Source: Streptococcus azizii (lineage in GTDB: Bacteria > Bacillota > Bacilli > Lactobacillales > Streptococcaceae). Taken from it: 64,000 nt of DNA. Position 1 is the stretch's first letter. Each line of letters opens with the position of its first letter. The notes under the pieces are model-generated. The model did not search any database. It had not been told where the DNA came from and saw only the letters and a program-made list of their open reading frames with translations. Below are positions 36,998 through 44,934 of this stretch, piece by piece. A program made the translations under genes and the position numbers. The stretch lies in assembly GCF_001984715.1 (NCBI RefSeq), contig NZ_MSPR01000001.1, positions 222,451 to 286,450 of the forward strand. The letters are read 5' to 3'.

Positions 36998-37026
36998 TTG
37001 ACATTTTAGATGATGTTAGATACAAT
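36998..37026 (+). promoter_or_regulatory. Promoter of type I antitoxin RNA, copy 2
   Basis: TTGACA (36998-37003), 17 bases, TACAAT (37021-37026). Confidence 0.75.
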
Positions 37027-37032
37027 GATGAT

Positions 37033-37147
37033 AGAAAAGGGCAGTTGGACAAACAACTACCCTATGCAGAACCGTTTAAGACGGTGGCAGAAAATAACCG
37101 TTAAAAAATAACCGTTAACTCGCCAAAGTTAAGAACGGTTATTTTTT
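37033..37147 (+). ncRNA. Predicted antitoxin RNA, copy 2
   Basis: Same layout as copy 1: AGAAAAGGGCAGTTG..CAACTACCCT, CCGTTTAAGACGG, then the terminal hairpin with AAAAAATAACCGTTAA and AAGAACGGTTATTTTTT arms (37103-37147). The 5' halves of the two RNAs are nearly identical, whereas the toxin-overlapping parts differ, so cross-neutralisation is uncertain. Confidence 0.65.
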
Positions 37148-37243
37148 ATTGTCATCTTTGAAGATTTTACAGCACAAACTAACTAGCCCGATAGTGAAAC
37201 TACCAAATCCAAAAATGAGTTGTACGACTTCAAAAGCTGTCAA
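37139..37243 (-). CDS. Type I toxin of the TxpA/BsrG (holin-like) family, copy 2
   Basis: A 34-residue peptide from a TTG at 37243: MTAFEVVQLIFGFGSFTIGL then VSLCCKIFKDDNKK. AAAGGAGG lies 9 bases upstream. Same length and organisation as copy 1 but clearly diverged (roughly one third identical), so the duplication is old or the copies came from different phages. It shares its 3' end with the predicted antitoxin RNA. Confidence 0.8.
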   Translation of the reverse strand: MTAFEVVQLIFGFGSFTIGLVSLCCKIFKDDNKK

Positions 37244-37245
37244 CT

Positions 37246-37287
37246 TTAGGCTTCCTCCTTTCTGTCAGATTTTGATGAATTGCCCAT
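37246..37287 (-). CDS. Leader ORF directly upstream of toxin copy 2
   Basis: ATG at 37287 after AAAGGTGGTGGTGCTT encodes MGNSSKSDRKEEA. Its TAA is two bases before the toxin TTG, and its last codons contain the toxin's AAAGGAGG. A ribosome finishing the leader would sit on the toxin start, so the leader could either couple or block toxin translation. Confidence 0.5.
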   Translation of the reverse strand: MGNSSKSDRKEEA

Positions 37288-37494
37288 AAGCACCACCACC
37301 TTTCAGAAATTAGAGCCACTGTCTTAACTTTTCTACCTTTTTAGTATGTCATATTTTTTAAGATGAATGCTCAGTCATTCATCTTTTTCTGTTTCCATTT
37401 ATTGATAAAATCTCTAATTCTAGATGAAAAAATAATTTTTGAGTTTTTGACGCCCTTTGTCTGTATCTTGGCGAATGGAACATCGTCTAAACTC

Positions 37495-37640
37495 TGGGTG
37501 AAAAACAGTTTCATTTGGTCACCTAGAAACAAGAAAGTGACCACAGAAATCCGAACTTATAAATGAAAATGTGAGAGAATTTGTCAACAAGTCTGAAATA
37601 GAAGAACGAGGCTCAGCAAGTATTCAGTAAACACTGCATC
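37495..37640. repeat. BOX-like repeat fragment
   Basis: GAAAAACAGTTTC and GGTCACCTAGAAACAAGAAA with GTGACCACAGAA are the GGTCACC/GTGACC cassette seen at 16.7, 27.7, 28.9 and 44.4 kb. No complete ends. The stretch from 37300 to 37684 has no credible gene. Confidence 0.6.
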
Positions 37641-37684
37641 GCTCTCATACAAAAGCACCAAACTGGCCGTAACCACTTTGGTGC

Positions 37685-38788
37685 TTATTCATGAAACTCC
37701 GCTTCCACCACATCAAGCACTCTTTCAATGACCTGATGCATATCATAATATTGGTAGTCTGCTAAACGACCACAGAAAATGACCCTGTCCTTGATGGCCT
37801 CTGCCTCCTTGGCATAATTCGCAAAAATAGCATTGTTTTCTGCGTCGTTGATGGGATAATAAGGCTCATCACCCCTATGCCAAGCTGTTGGATATTCCTT
37901 CGTGATGACCGTTTTTTTCTGATTCCCAAACTCAAAATGCTTATGCTCAATAATGCGAGTATACGGCACCTCTTTTTCCGTATAATTAACCACAGCGTTT
38001 CCTTGGTAATTATCCGTCTCAAGTAATTCATGCTCAAAACGAAGCCCACGGTAGTCCAGGTCACCATGTTTATAATCAAAATACTGATCAATCATCCCTG
38101 TAAAAACCACTTTTTTAGCCTGACACTCCCAAGTTGATTTGTCCTCAAAAAAATCTACGTTCAATTCAACTTCAATCCCCTCCAGCATCTTCTCAATGAT
38201 GCTATTATAACCACCCTCTGGAATCCCTTGGTAACGATCATGGAAGTAATTATTATCAAAGGTAAAACGAATCGGTAGCCGTTTGATGATAAAGGGAGGT
38301 AAATCCGTCGCTGATCGTCCCCACTGCTTTTCCGTATAGCCCTTGATGAGAATCTCATAGACATCTTTCCCAATCAATTTCAGGGCCTGCTCCTCTAAGT
38401 TCCTAGGCTCAGTAGCTTGTAAATGCTGGGTCTGCTCTGCTATTTTCTCTTTAACCTCCTGCGGAGTTTTGGTCCCCCACATAGCGTAAAACGTGTTCAT
38501 ATTAAAAGGTAGGTTATACAACTTCCCTCGATAATGAGCAACCGGGGAATTGATATAGTGGTTGAATGCTACAAATTGATTGACGTAGTCCCAAATCCGC
38601 TTATTGGAAGTATGAAAAATATGTGCTCCATATTTATGGACATTGATTCCTCCCATTGATTCACAATAGACATTCCCTCCAATATGATTGCGCTTGTCAA
38701 TCACTTTTACTCTCTTGCCACGCCTGGTGGCCTCATAGGCAAATACTGCCCCTGATAAACCTGCTCCAACAATGAGATAATCATACAT
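37685..38788 (-). CDS. glf: UDP-galactopyranose mutase
   Basis: A 367-residue FAD flavoprotein: dinucleotide-binding GAGLSGAVFAYE (from residue 8), RNHIGGNVY, GAHIFHTSNKRIWDYVNQFV and the C-terminal AGRLADY-type block (here FCGRLADYQYYDMHQVIERV). It isomerises UDP-galactopyranose to UDP-galactofuranose for capsule or other surface polysaccharide containing Galf. It stands apart from any polysaccharide locus in this window. Length normal. Confidence 0.97.
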   Translation of the reverse strand: MYDYLIVGAGLSGAVFAYEATRRGKRVKVIDKRNHIGGNVYCESMGGINVHKYGAHIFHTSNKRIWDYVNQFVAFNHYINSPVAHYRGKLYNLPFNMNTFYAMWGTKTPQEVKEKIAEQTQHLQATEPRNLEEQALKLIGKDVYEILIKGYTEKQWGRSATDLPPFIIKRLPIRFTFDNNYFHDRYQGIPEGGYNSIIEKMLEGIEVELNVDFFEDKSTWECQAKKVVFTGMIDQYFDYKHGDLDYRGLRFEHELLETDNYQGNAVVNYTEKEVPYTRIIEHKHFEFGNQKKTVITKEYPTAWHRGDEPYYPINDAENNAIFANYAKEAEAIKDRVIFCGRLADYQYYDMHQVIERVLDVVEAEFHE

Positions 38789-38866
38789 AGTTTCTTTCTT
38801 CCTTCATCTAAACATCATACAGGGTAGATGTTTACCAATAATGCTACCATTATATCATATTTTAGA

Positions 38867-39463
38867 CTACTGCTCATCCCGTTTTACCTGCTCATATTGA
38901 CTCGATCCATCCTGCAATTTGTCCCAAATAACGACTTGATGTTGGGCTAGAGATTTCTGCACATCAATGATTCTCTGATTACTTGACCCTCGAAACTGTA
39001 GCATGAGATTCCGCTTCGTTCGATCATAGCGTCCGTCTACCAAAATATCGATATGACGTAACAACTCTAATTTATCAGGTGTCTCCAGTAACATTTCTTC
39101 CCACGTATAGCCCGTCCAAGACCAGATATCCTTATCTGGCAGTTCCTTGCGAATCCGTTTGACCAAGGGAATGAGGATTCCTGTATTTAAAAATGGCTCC
39201 CCACCTAGCAGGGTCAAGCCCTGCACATAGGGTTGGGCTAGATCCTTCATGATTTGTTCCTCCAACTCCTGTGTGTAGGGAATCCCCGCCTTAAAAGACC
39301 AGGTTGCGACATTGTAGCACCCTTCACAATGAAATAGGCAACCCGCAACATAAAGAGAGTTGCGCACTCCTTCTCCATCCACAAAGTTAAAAGCCTTATA
39401 ATCGATAATTCGCCCTTGACTCAATTCCTCACTCTTCCATTCTTGCGGTTTTGGATTATTCAT
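38867..39463 (-). CDS. nrdG: Anaerobic ribonucleotide reductase activating protein
   Basis: The start is set at the ATG at 39463, sharing its A with the TGA of the upstream acetyltransferase gene; a GTG one codon earlier is possible. The 198-residue radical SAM activase has Cys42, Cys46 and Cys49 in GCLFHCEGCYN and LTLLGGEPFLN. It installs the glycyl radical on NrdD. Co-transcribed with nrdD through the small ORF and the GNAT gene. Confidence 0.95.
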   Translation of the reverse strand: MNNPKPQEWKSEELSQGRIIDYKAFNFVDGEGVRNSLYVAGCLFHCEGCYNVATWSFKAGIPYTQELEEQIMKDLAQPYVQGLTLLGGEPFLNTGILIPLVKRIRKELPDKDIWSWTGYTWEEMLLETPDKLELLRHIDILVDGRYDRTKRNLMLQFRGSSNQRIIDVQKSLAQHQVVIWDKLQDGSSQYEQVKRDEQ

Positions 39464-39963
39464 CACTCCCTCACCTCAATCCAATAACGTTCTATCTCCC
39501 CGAGTCGCTCTTCCAACTGTCCCGCCTGTGAAAGAATAGTACGCCGACTAGCCTCATTGTCCACATGGCAGGTCACCAATAGGCGCGAGATATTCTTAGA
39601 CCGCGCTTCTAATAACCCCAAGCGCAACTGCTCCTTCGCATAGCCTTTCCTACGCTCACTGGGGCGAATACTGTATCCAATATGTCCTCCACGTCTCAGC
39701 AAGCGTTCATTGAGACATAAACGAAGATTCAAAAAGCCCAAGGGGCGATTGTTAGCATCAAAAGAGACATATTGAATGGACGGCACAATCCCTTCTGGAA
39801 GTCCCAAGCCCATCTCACTAGCAGCATTTTTTTCTAACCAGCCTTCATAGTCAACATCCTCTCCACCAAAAAAGCCATCTATCGGACTATCCACCCTGTA
39901 AAATTCCTCGATCATCTCTAAAACAGCTGTTTTATCTGCTAGAGTTGGTTTTCTAAGCTCCAT
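39463..39963 (-). CDS. GNAT-family N-acetyltransferase
   Basis: The start is chosen at 39963 (MELRKPTLADKTAVLEM), with AAGGAGGAG 5 bases upstream; an earlier in-frame start would add 15 unsupported residues. The 166-residue protein has the acetyl-CoA-binding motif GYSIRPSERRKGYAKEQLRL (R/Q-x-x-G-x-G/A type) and CHVDNEASRR. The substrate is unknown. It is conserved between nrdD and nrdG in streptococci, so it may be needed under the same anaerobic conditions, but no link is proven. Confidence 0.85.
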   Translation of the reverse strand: MELRKPTLADKTAVLEMIEEFYRVDSPIDGFFGGEDVDYEGWLEKNAASEMGLGLPEGIVPSIQYVSFDANNRPLGFLNLRLCLNERLLRRGGHIGYSIRPSERRKGYAKEQLRLGLLEARSKNISRLLVTCHVDNEASRRTILSQAGQLEERLGEIERYWIEVRE

Positions 39964-40007
39964 AGACTCCTCCTTACGATACAGGGAGGGCAACGCCCTC
40001 CCTTTCA

Positions 40008-40145
40008 TTATTTCCCTTGCTTTTTTAAAAATTGTTCCCGCAACTGGGCAATCTTGTCTTTTTTATTCGTAACATCCCTAGAATGTTTCTCATGGTAGCG
40101 CTCAACAAGGGCCTTGCCTTTATTATCTAATTGGTACTTCCCCAT
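40008..40145 (-). CDS. Conserved 45-residue basic protein between nrdD and the GNAT gene
   Basis: MGKYQLDNKGKALVERYHEK, then HSRDVTNKKDKIAQLREQFL and KKQGK: highly charged, probably a helical protein with no known domain. AAAGGAGAG precedes the ATG, which lies inside the 3' end of nrdD (23-base overlap). I recall a similar tiny gene at the same place in pneumococcus. The function is unknown; position suggests a role with the anaerobic reductase. Confidence 0.75.
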   Translation of the reverse strand: MGKYQLDNKGKALVERYHEKHSRDVTNKKDKIAQLREQFLKKQGK

Positions 40146-42333
40146 TCATCTCTCCTTTTACATGTATGCTTGATCCGTTCATATGTTTGACACGCGCAGC
40201 AATCTCCTTATGACGGCCATTGACCATCGGTCGCGCCTGCGGATTACCTAAATAGCCACAGGTTCGCTTGACTACATCCACCGTTTTAGGGTCTGTATTG
40301 CCACAATTTGGACATCTAAACCCTCGCTCAGTCGGTATAAAATCCCCTTCAAAATGACATTGATAACAACGATCAATCGGCGTGTTAGTCCCCAAATATC
40401 CCACCCGATCGTAGGCAAAATCCCAAACAGCTTCCAAAGCCTTAGGATTTTGTTGCAAGACAGGGTATTCACAATAATGGATAAAGCCACCTGTCGCACC
40501 TGCCTCTGGATAGTCTTTTTCAAATTCCAATTTTTCAAAAGGTGTTGGATTCTTACGCACATCGTAGTGGAAAGAGTTCGTATAATATTCCTTATCTGTA
40601 ATATCCTTGACTAGACCAAATTTTTCCCGATCCAAACGACAGAAGCGATCTGTCAAACTCTCAGATGGTGTTGAATAAATCGAAAAATGTACGTCATGCT
40701 CATCCGACCAACTGCCGACCCGCTCCTTCATAACCCGAATAATATCCAGCGTAAATTCTTTCGCAGCGGGATTTGTCTCCCAATGACTTCCATAAAAGAC
40801 CGTAGCAACTTCATACAAACCAATATAACCTAAAGAAATCGTTGCTCGGCGCTGGGTAAAGAGCTGCTCGACCTCATCATCTCTGCCTAGGCGATTCCCA
40901 AACGCACCGTACTGATAGAGAATTGGAGCATTGGCTGGTCGCGCCTCCATGACCCGATGCAGACGATACACCAATGCATCTTTGGCAATCTCCATACGCT
41001 CTTCAAAAAGATCCCAAAACTTGAGGATATCACCGCCAGATTCCATGGCAATCCGAGGAAGATTGAGAGTCACAACCCCTAAATTCATCCGACCAGCATT
41101 AACCTCTTCACCATTTTCATCTAGCCATCCCTGTAAAAAGGAGCGACAGCCCATCGGCGCTTTGAAGGAGCCTGTCAGCTCGATAATCTTATCATAGGAT
41201 AAAACATCCGGATACATCCGCTTAGTCGCGCATTCCAAGGCCAACTGCTTGATGTCATAATTGGGACTACCTTCCTCCAAGTTTACCCCACGTTTCAAGC
41301 TGAAAATCAACTTTGGAAAAATAGCTGTCCGTTCTTCACTACCCAAGCCCTTAATCCGAATCCGTAGAATCGCCTTTTGAATTTCACGCTCAAACCAGGA
41401 AGTTCCTAATCCAAATCCTAAAGACGTAAAGGGGGTCTGACCATTTGAAGTAAATAAGGTGTTAATCTCATATTCTAACGATTGCATGGCGTCATAAATA
41501 TCTTTTTTAGTCTTTTCACGCGCATACTCTTCCTGCTTTTCAGCTAAGACCCACTGACTAGCATCCTTCAAATGCTTCTGATAATTCAATTCCGCATAAG
41601 GAGCCAGTAACTCGTCCACTCGATCTGCGGTACATCCCCCGTATTGACTGGAGGCAACATTAGCAATAATTTGTGAAATCTGAGCAGTAGCCGTCTGGAT
41701 AGACTTAGGACTTTCTACCTCCGCATTCCCAATTTTAAAACCATTTGCTAGCATCCCCTTGAAATCAATCAAGCAACAATTCGTCATAGGGGTATAAGGA
41801 CTATAGTCTAGGTCATGGAAATGAAGATCACCCTTTTGGTGGGCATTGGCCACATGGGATGGCAATAGCTTGAGCCCAATAGATTTTCCAACAATTCCTG
41901 CTGTCAAATCCCGTTGAGTATTAAAAACATCACTGTCTTTATTAGCATTTTCATTGACCACTGTCTGATCTTTTGTCAGCAGTTTTTCAATGGTAAAGTT
42001 AATATCCATGGCTTGATGACGTTCAAAATCTCGTTTGGTCCGATACTGAATGTAGACCTCGGCTAACTCATACAAGTGGGACTTGAGCAATTCTTGCTCA
42101 ACAATGGTCTGAATCTCATAAATCTGAATATCCTGATGAAAGCGGCGACCAATCTCCGCTAATACAGCTTCCACAACCTGATGAAGCACTACTCCTGAGC
42201 AAGGATGGTCTAGCTCATCATTGGCTCGACCAAGCGCTATCAAGATTTTATCTGCATCAAATGCGACTGAGCGTCCATCTCGCTTGAGGACGAGAATAGA
42301 AGGAACGGTCATCTGTTTTGTTTGTACTAACAT
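40123..42333 (-). CDS. nrdD: Anaerobic ribonucleoside-triphosphate reductase
   Basis: A 736-residue class III reductase. N-terminal ATP-cone (VLKRDGRSVAFDADKILIAL, about residues 16-35); the catalytic barrel with CCLIDFKGML and GVVTLNLPR; a C-terminal zinc site (CYQCHFEGDF.. and CPNCG); and the radical loop RTCGYLGNP with Gly at about 694. It makes dNTPs without oxygen and is activated by NrdG downstream. An NrdR-like box lies about 95 bases upstream. Full length and intact. Confidence 0.97.
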   Translation of the reverse strand: MLVQTKQMTVPSILVLKRDGRSVAFDADKILIALGRANDELDHPCSGVVLHQVVEAVLAEIGRRFHQDIQIYEIQTIVEQELLKSHLYELAEVYIQYRTKRDFERHQAMDINFTIEKLLTKDQTVVNENANKDSDVFNTQRDLTAGIVGKSIGLKLLPSHVANAHQKGDLHFHDLDYSPYTPMTNCCLIDFKGMLANGFKIGNAEVESPKSIQTATAQISQIIANVASSQYGGCTADRVDELLAPYAELNYQKHLKDASQWVLAEKQEEYAREKTKKDIYDAMQSLEYEINTLFTSNGQTPFTSLGFGLGTSWFEREIQKAILRIRIKGLGSEERTAIFPKLIFSLKRGVNLEEGSPNYDIKQLALECATKRMYPDVLSYDKIIELTGSFKAPMGCRSFLQGWLDENGEEVNAGRMNLGVVTLNLPRIAMESGGDILKFWDLFEERMEIAKDALVYRLHRVMEARPANAPILYQYGAFGNRLGRDDEVEQLFTQRRATISLGYIGLYEVATVFYGSHWETNPAAKEFTLDIIRVMKERVGSWSDEHDVHFSIYSTPSESLTDRFCRLDREKFGLVKDITDKEYYTNSFHYDVRKNPTPFEKLEFEKDYPEAGATGGFIHYCEYPVLQQNPKALEAVWDFAYDRVGYLGTNTPIDRCYQCHFEGDFIPTERGFRCPNCGNTDPKTVDVVKRTCGYLGNPQARPMVNGRHKEIAARVKHMNGSSIHVKGEMNGEVPIR

Positions 42334-42427
42334 CTCTCACTCTTCCTTTCTGTGTCTTTCTCTAGTCTATCACTTCACAACAATAAAATCAACATCTAGT
42401 AGTAATTTTCTTATTTTTTTATAAAAA

Positions 42428-42443
42428 ACACAATATATAGACA
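42428..42443 (-). promoter_or_regulatory. NrdR-box-like site upstream of nrdD
   Basis: ACACAATATATAGACA is close to the palindromic NrdR consensus (ACACWATATATWGTGT type). A clear second box at the usual 31-32-base spacing was not found, so this is tentative. Confidence 0.4.
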
Positions 42444-42452
42444 ATTCTATCA

Positions 42453-42482
42453 TAAAAAAATGATTGCACACGCAATCATTTT
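42453..42482. terminator. Terminator of the 42.5-44 kb membrane protein gene
   Basis: AAAAATGATTGC / GCAATCATTTTC stem with a short ACAC loop and flanking A and T runs, 3 bases past the stop codon. Confidence 0.75.
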
Positions 42483-42484
42483 CA

Positions 42485-44026
42485 TTATTTTTTCTCATAT
42501 AAAACAAACTGGCGCAGCCCTCTATCGACCACTTCGTAATTCTTTTCTAGGTTTGATTGGACACTATCGAGAAGCGGAAGCTGAGTGTTGACAACAATAT
42601 AGCGCGCATTATTCTTGTTGAGATCAAAAGCAAGGCTATCTTGGTTGTCCTTCGTATCCAAGTATGGTTTCGCTGTCAAAATTTCTCCTGCTGATAAGCG
42701 TTCGCTCTGGAGATATATCTGGGCACTGTCATCCCAAGCATAAATTTCATCTGAACTTTGCGATTGCTCCTTAATATAGCGAGCTACCTCTTGGCGTTCT
42801 CTTACCACATCACTAGCAGTAAAATAGGTAACTACTGGTCTTACCAATAAGAGCAACACCATCACTAATGGTAGATAGATATGAGCTTTAAGATAGGAGT
42901 AGCGATTCATTTTTTTCGCAAGCACTTCTTCATCTAAAGTAGCAGAAGATAGAGCGAGTAGACCCATGATAAAACCATAAGGTAAGAGTAGTAACAAATG
43001 GCTCAGCTCAAAGCGCCCATCTGCGATTAAAAATAGGAGTTGCACGACGAAAGTGATGGCTACGATCCATTTAAAATATACGAATTTTTCCTGTCTCATT
43101 GCCAATAATAACTGAAATAGATTCTTTAAAAATCCCGATAAAAGCAAGAATAAAAAGAGTTGAATAAGCGTCCCAATAAAATTATGATAGGAAACATTCA
43201 GAGAAAACTCATAGAAAAATGTCTGCTGAATAGCCGCGCCTAATATCTGCTCTACAAAGGTATAATAGCCTGCCGAGTAAACAACGAGAAGAAAGCCAAA
43301 AATCGTCCCCAAGGCTTGGTAAAACCCTCTTGCCTTTTGGCGCTGTACCACATTGTAAACAGTTAGTATAAGGGCAGACACCAGCCATAGCAGCACACTC
43401 TTAGGGTAGAGCATAAAAGCAATCGCAGCGTAGATTCCATATAGAATAAATCCTTCATCACGGGTTCTCCGCTCCATATAACGCAAAACAAACCACAGAC
43501 CAGCTAAGACAGGTGATAAGGCAAACAAACTTGCTTGGAGACCACCAATATTTAAGACGAAAATAAATAGATAAAACCAATGTTGCACTCTTACTGCCAC
43601 ACGGCTTGATTGACTGAGGTAACTACAGATTTTATAAAAGTAAACACCTGTAATACATAAGCTCAGCCATTGTAAAAGAATAAGGCCTACTGTCGTTCCA
43701 AATGCCGAACCAATATATACTAATAAATAATATAGCACCCCACTCGTACCGAAAAAATGTCCATACGGACTCTGGCCAGCATGCATGGCAAAACCTGCGT
43801 ACAAATCCTGTGACTGCATGTTTGTCGCAAGCGAAGTCAAAAAAGGATTTGCAACACTAAAAAAACTTAATACCAATCCCCACAATAAAGAGGAGACTAT
43901 CTTTGTTTTTGGTAGTTTTTCCTGACTGTCTCCATTAAACGATTGAGGCTGTCCCTCTTGGCGACTACGGCGACCACGCCTTGAATACCTCTCTGAACGA
44001 CTGTACGTCACTTCTGTCTCTGTCAT
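42485..44026 (-). CDS. Polytopic membrane protein of unknown function
   Basis: The start is set at 44026 (MTETEVTYSRSERYSRRGRR) with AAGGAG 6 bases upstream. The 513-residue protein has a basic cytoplasmic N-tail, about eleven hydrophobic helices between residues 45 and 410, and a C-terminal extracytoplasmic domain of about 100 residues. The layout (helices, loop with MHAGQSPYGHFFGTSG, soluble tail) recalls GT39/GT83-like lipid-dependent glycosyltransferases, but I see no decisive catalytic pair, so I do not assign a function. It is monocistronic. Confidence 0.7.
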   Translation of the reverse strand: MTETEVTYSRSERYSRRGRRSRQEGQPQSFNGDSQEKLPKTKIVSSLLWGLVLSFFSVANPFLTSLATNMQSQDLYAGFAMHAGQSPYGHFFGTSGVLYYLLVYIGSAFGTTVGLILLQWLSLCITGVYFYKICSYLSQSSRVAVRVQHWFYLFIFVLNIGGLQASLFALSPVLAGLWFVLRYMERRTRDEGFILYGIYAAIAFMLYPKSVLLWLVSALILTVYNVVQRQKARGFYQALGTIFGFLLVVYSAGYYTFVEQILGAAIQQTFFYEFSLNVSYHNFIGTLIQLFLFLLLSGFLKNLFQLLLAMRQEKFVYFKWIVAITFVVQLLFLIADGRFELSHLLLLLPYGFIMGLLALSSATLDEEVLAKKMNRYSYLKAHIYLPLVMVLLLLVRPVVTYFTASDVVRERQEVARYIKEQSQSSDEIYAWDDSAQIYLQSERLSAGEILTAKPYLDTKDNQDSLAFDLNKNNARYIVVNTQLPLLDSVQSNLEKNYEVVDRGLRQFVLYEKK

Positions 44027-44111
44027 TGGATTCTCCTTACACAATTCATTTCATTATAACAAAAAGTGTAGAGTCTGTCATTTCTTATTTTGATGATGAC
44101 CTTCGGTTCGA

Positions 44112-44142
44112 CACCCTCATTCTAACCCTCAGAATGAGGGTG
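44112..44142. other. Perfect 12-bp hairpin upstream of the membrane protein gene
   Basis: CACCCTCATTCT / AGAATGAGGGTG around AACCCTC, about 90 bases upstream of the start codon. No T-run; it could be an operator or mRNA leader structure. Confidence 0.4.
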
Positions 44143-44187
44143 AAATTGAGTTTACCCAAACCTAAAATAGCTTTTTCTCCTCTGTAA

Positions 44188-44920
44188 CACTCTATAAAAA
44201 ATCAACAGCTGAACAGCAGAAGCACAGGCAGTTGGCATAGTTGAACACTACTTCCAGTTGGAAATAAGAAAAGATACAAAGCCTGTGAAAAACTCAAAGT
44301 GAAAATAGAAAATACGACGAGTGAAAAGCTCCAGTGGAGGTTTTCAGCTTATTTCCTAGCTTTCCTGCTTCTTGGCTCAAACTTCTGGGGTCACTTTCGT
44401 GTTTCTAGGTGACCAGTTGAAACAGTTCACCGAACTGTTTCAATCTCATCTGTAATCGGCTAAAGCCAAAACAGCTGTCTATCTTTTTCACACAGAGTTT
44501 AGGGCGTGTTCATTTAAGATGTGAGGACGTTAAAAGGTCTAAGTGAAAATAGGAATTCTGACGCAGAGGGTTGCTGAGAGTTTGCTAAGGCAAACTCCTA
44601 TTTCCCGCCTTCAAAGGTATACCATACCTTTGAAGCTAGGAAGAATTATCTTTTTCACACAGACCTTAGTCCGAACTCAATTACATAAGGTACGAGAGCG
44701 TTTGACACGAGCAATGCTCGCTCTATTTCCAACCTTCAACAGTCTAGTCCCAGACTATTGAAGTCCCCCTAGGCAAAATAGACAATCGAAGCAGGTTGTC
44801 TTGCAACCAATGAGATTGGTCTTTTTGGCAGTGAGTTGTAGCTCGAGTTCAATTACGGAAAACTTTTCTCAATAGTCCCGTCTTGTTTGAAAAGATACAT
44901 GCTCCCCCCATTCGTAACAA
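44188..44920. repeat. Large BOX-like mosaic repeat
   Basis: About 730 bp without genes. The left end is CACTCTATAAAAAATCAACAG. Cassettes in order: GATACAAAGCCTGTGAAAAAC (half of the 115-bp module), CTCCAGTGGAG, GGTCAC..GTGACC, GAAACAGTTCGGTGAACTGTTTC (44421-44443, reversed), CAGCTGT/AAAGCCAAAACAGCTG, CTTCAAAGGTATACCATACC (44611-), ACGAGCAATGCTCGT and CTTCAACAGTCTAGTCCCAG. Several cassettes are inverted relative to those at 27-29 kb, so cassette order and orientation are free. Confidence 0.85.
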
Positions 44921-44934
44921 TAATAGAATCGTTA

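Noticed and set aside
40064..40071. Second TACGAATA (cin-box) on the minus strand
   Set aside because: It lies inside the 45-residue coding sequence (VTNKK codons), not at promoter distance from a competence gene; likely chance.
44543..44761. 72-codon forward ORF and similar short frames in the 44 kb repeat
   Set aside because: Built entirely of repeat cassettes found elsewhere without an ORF.
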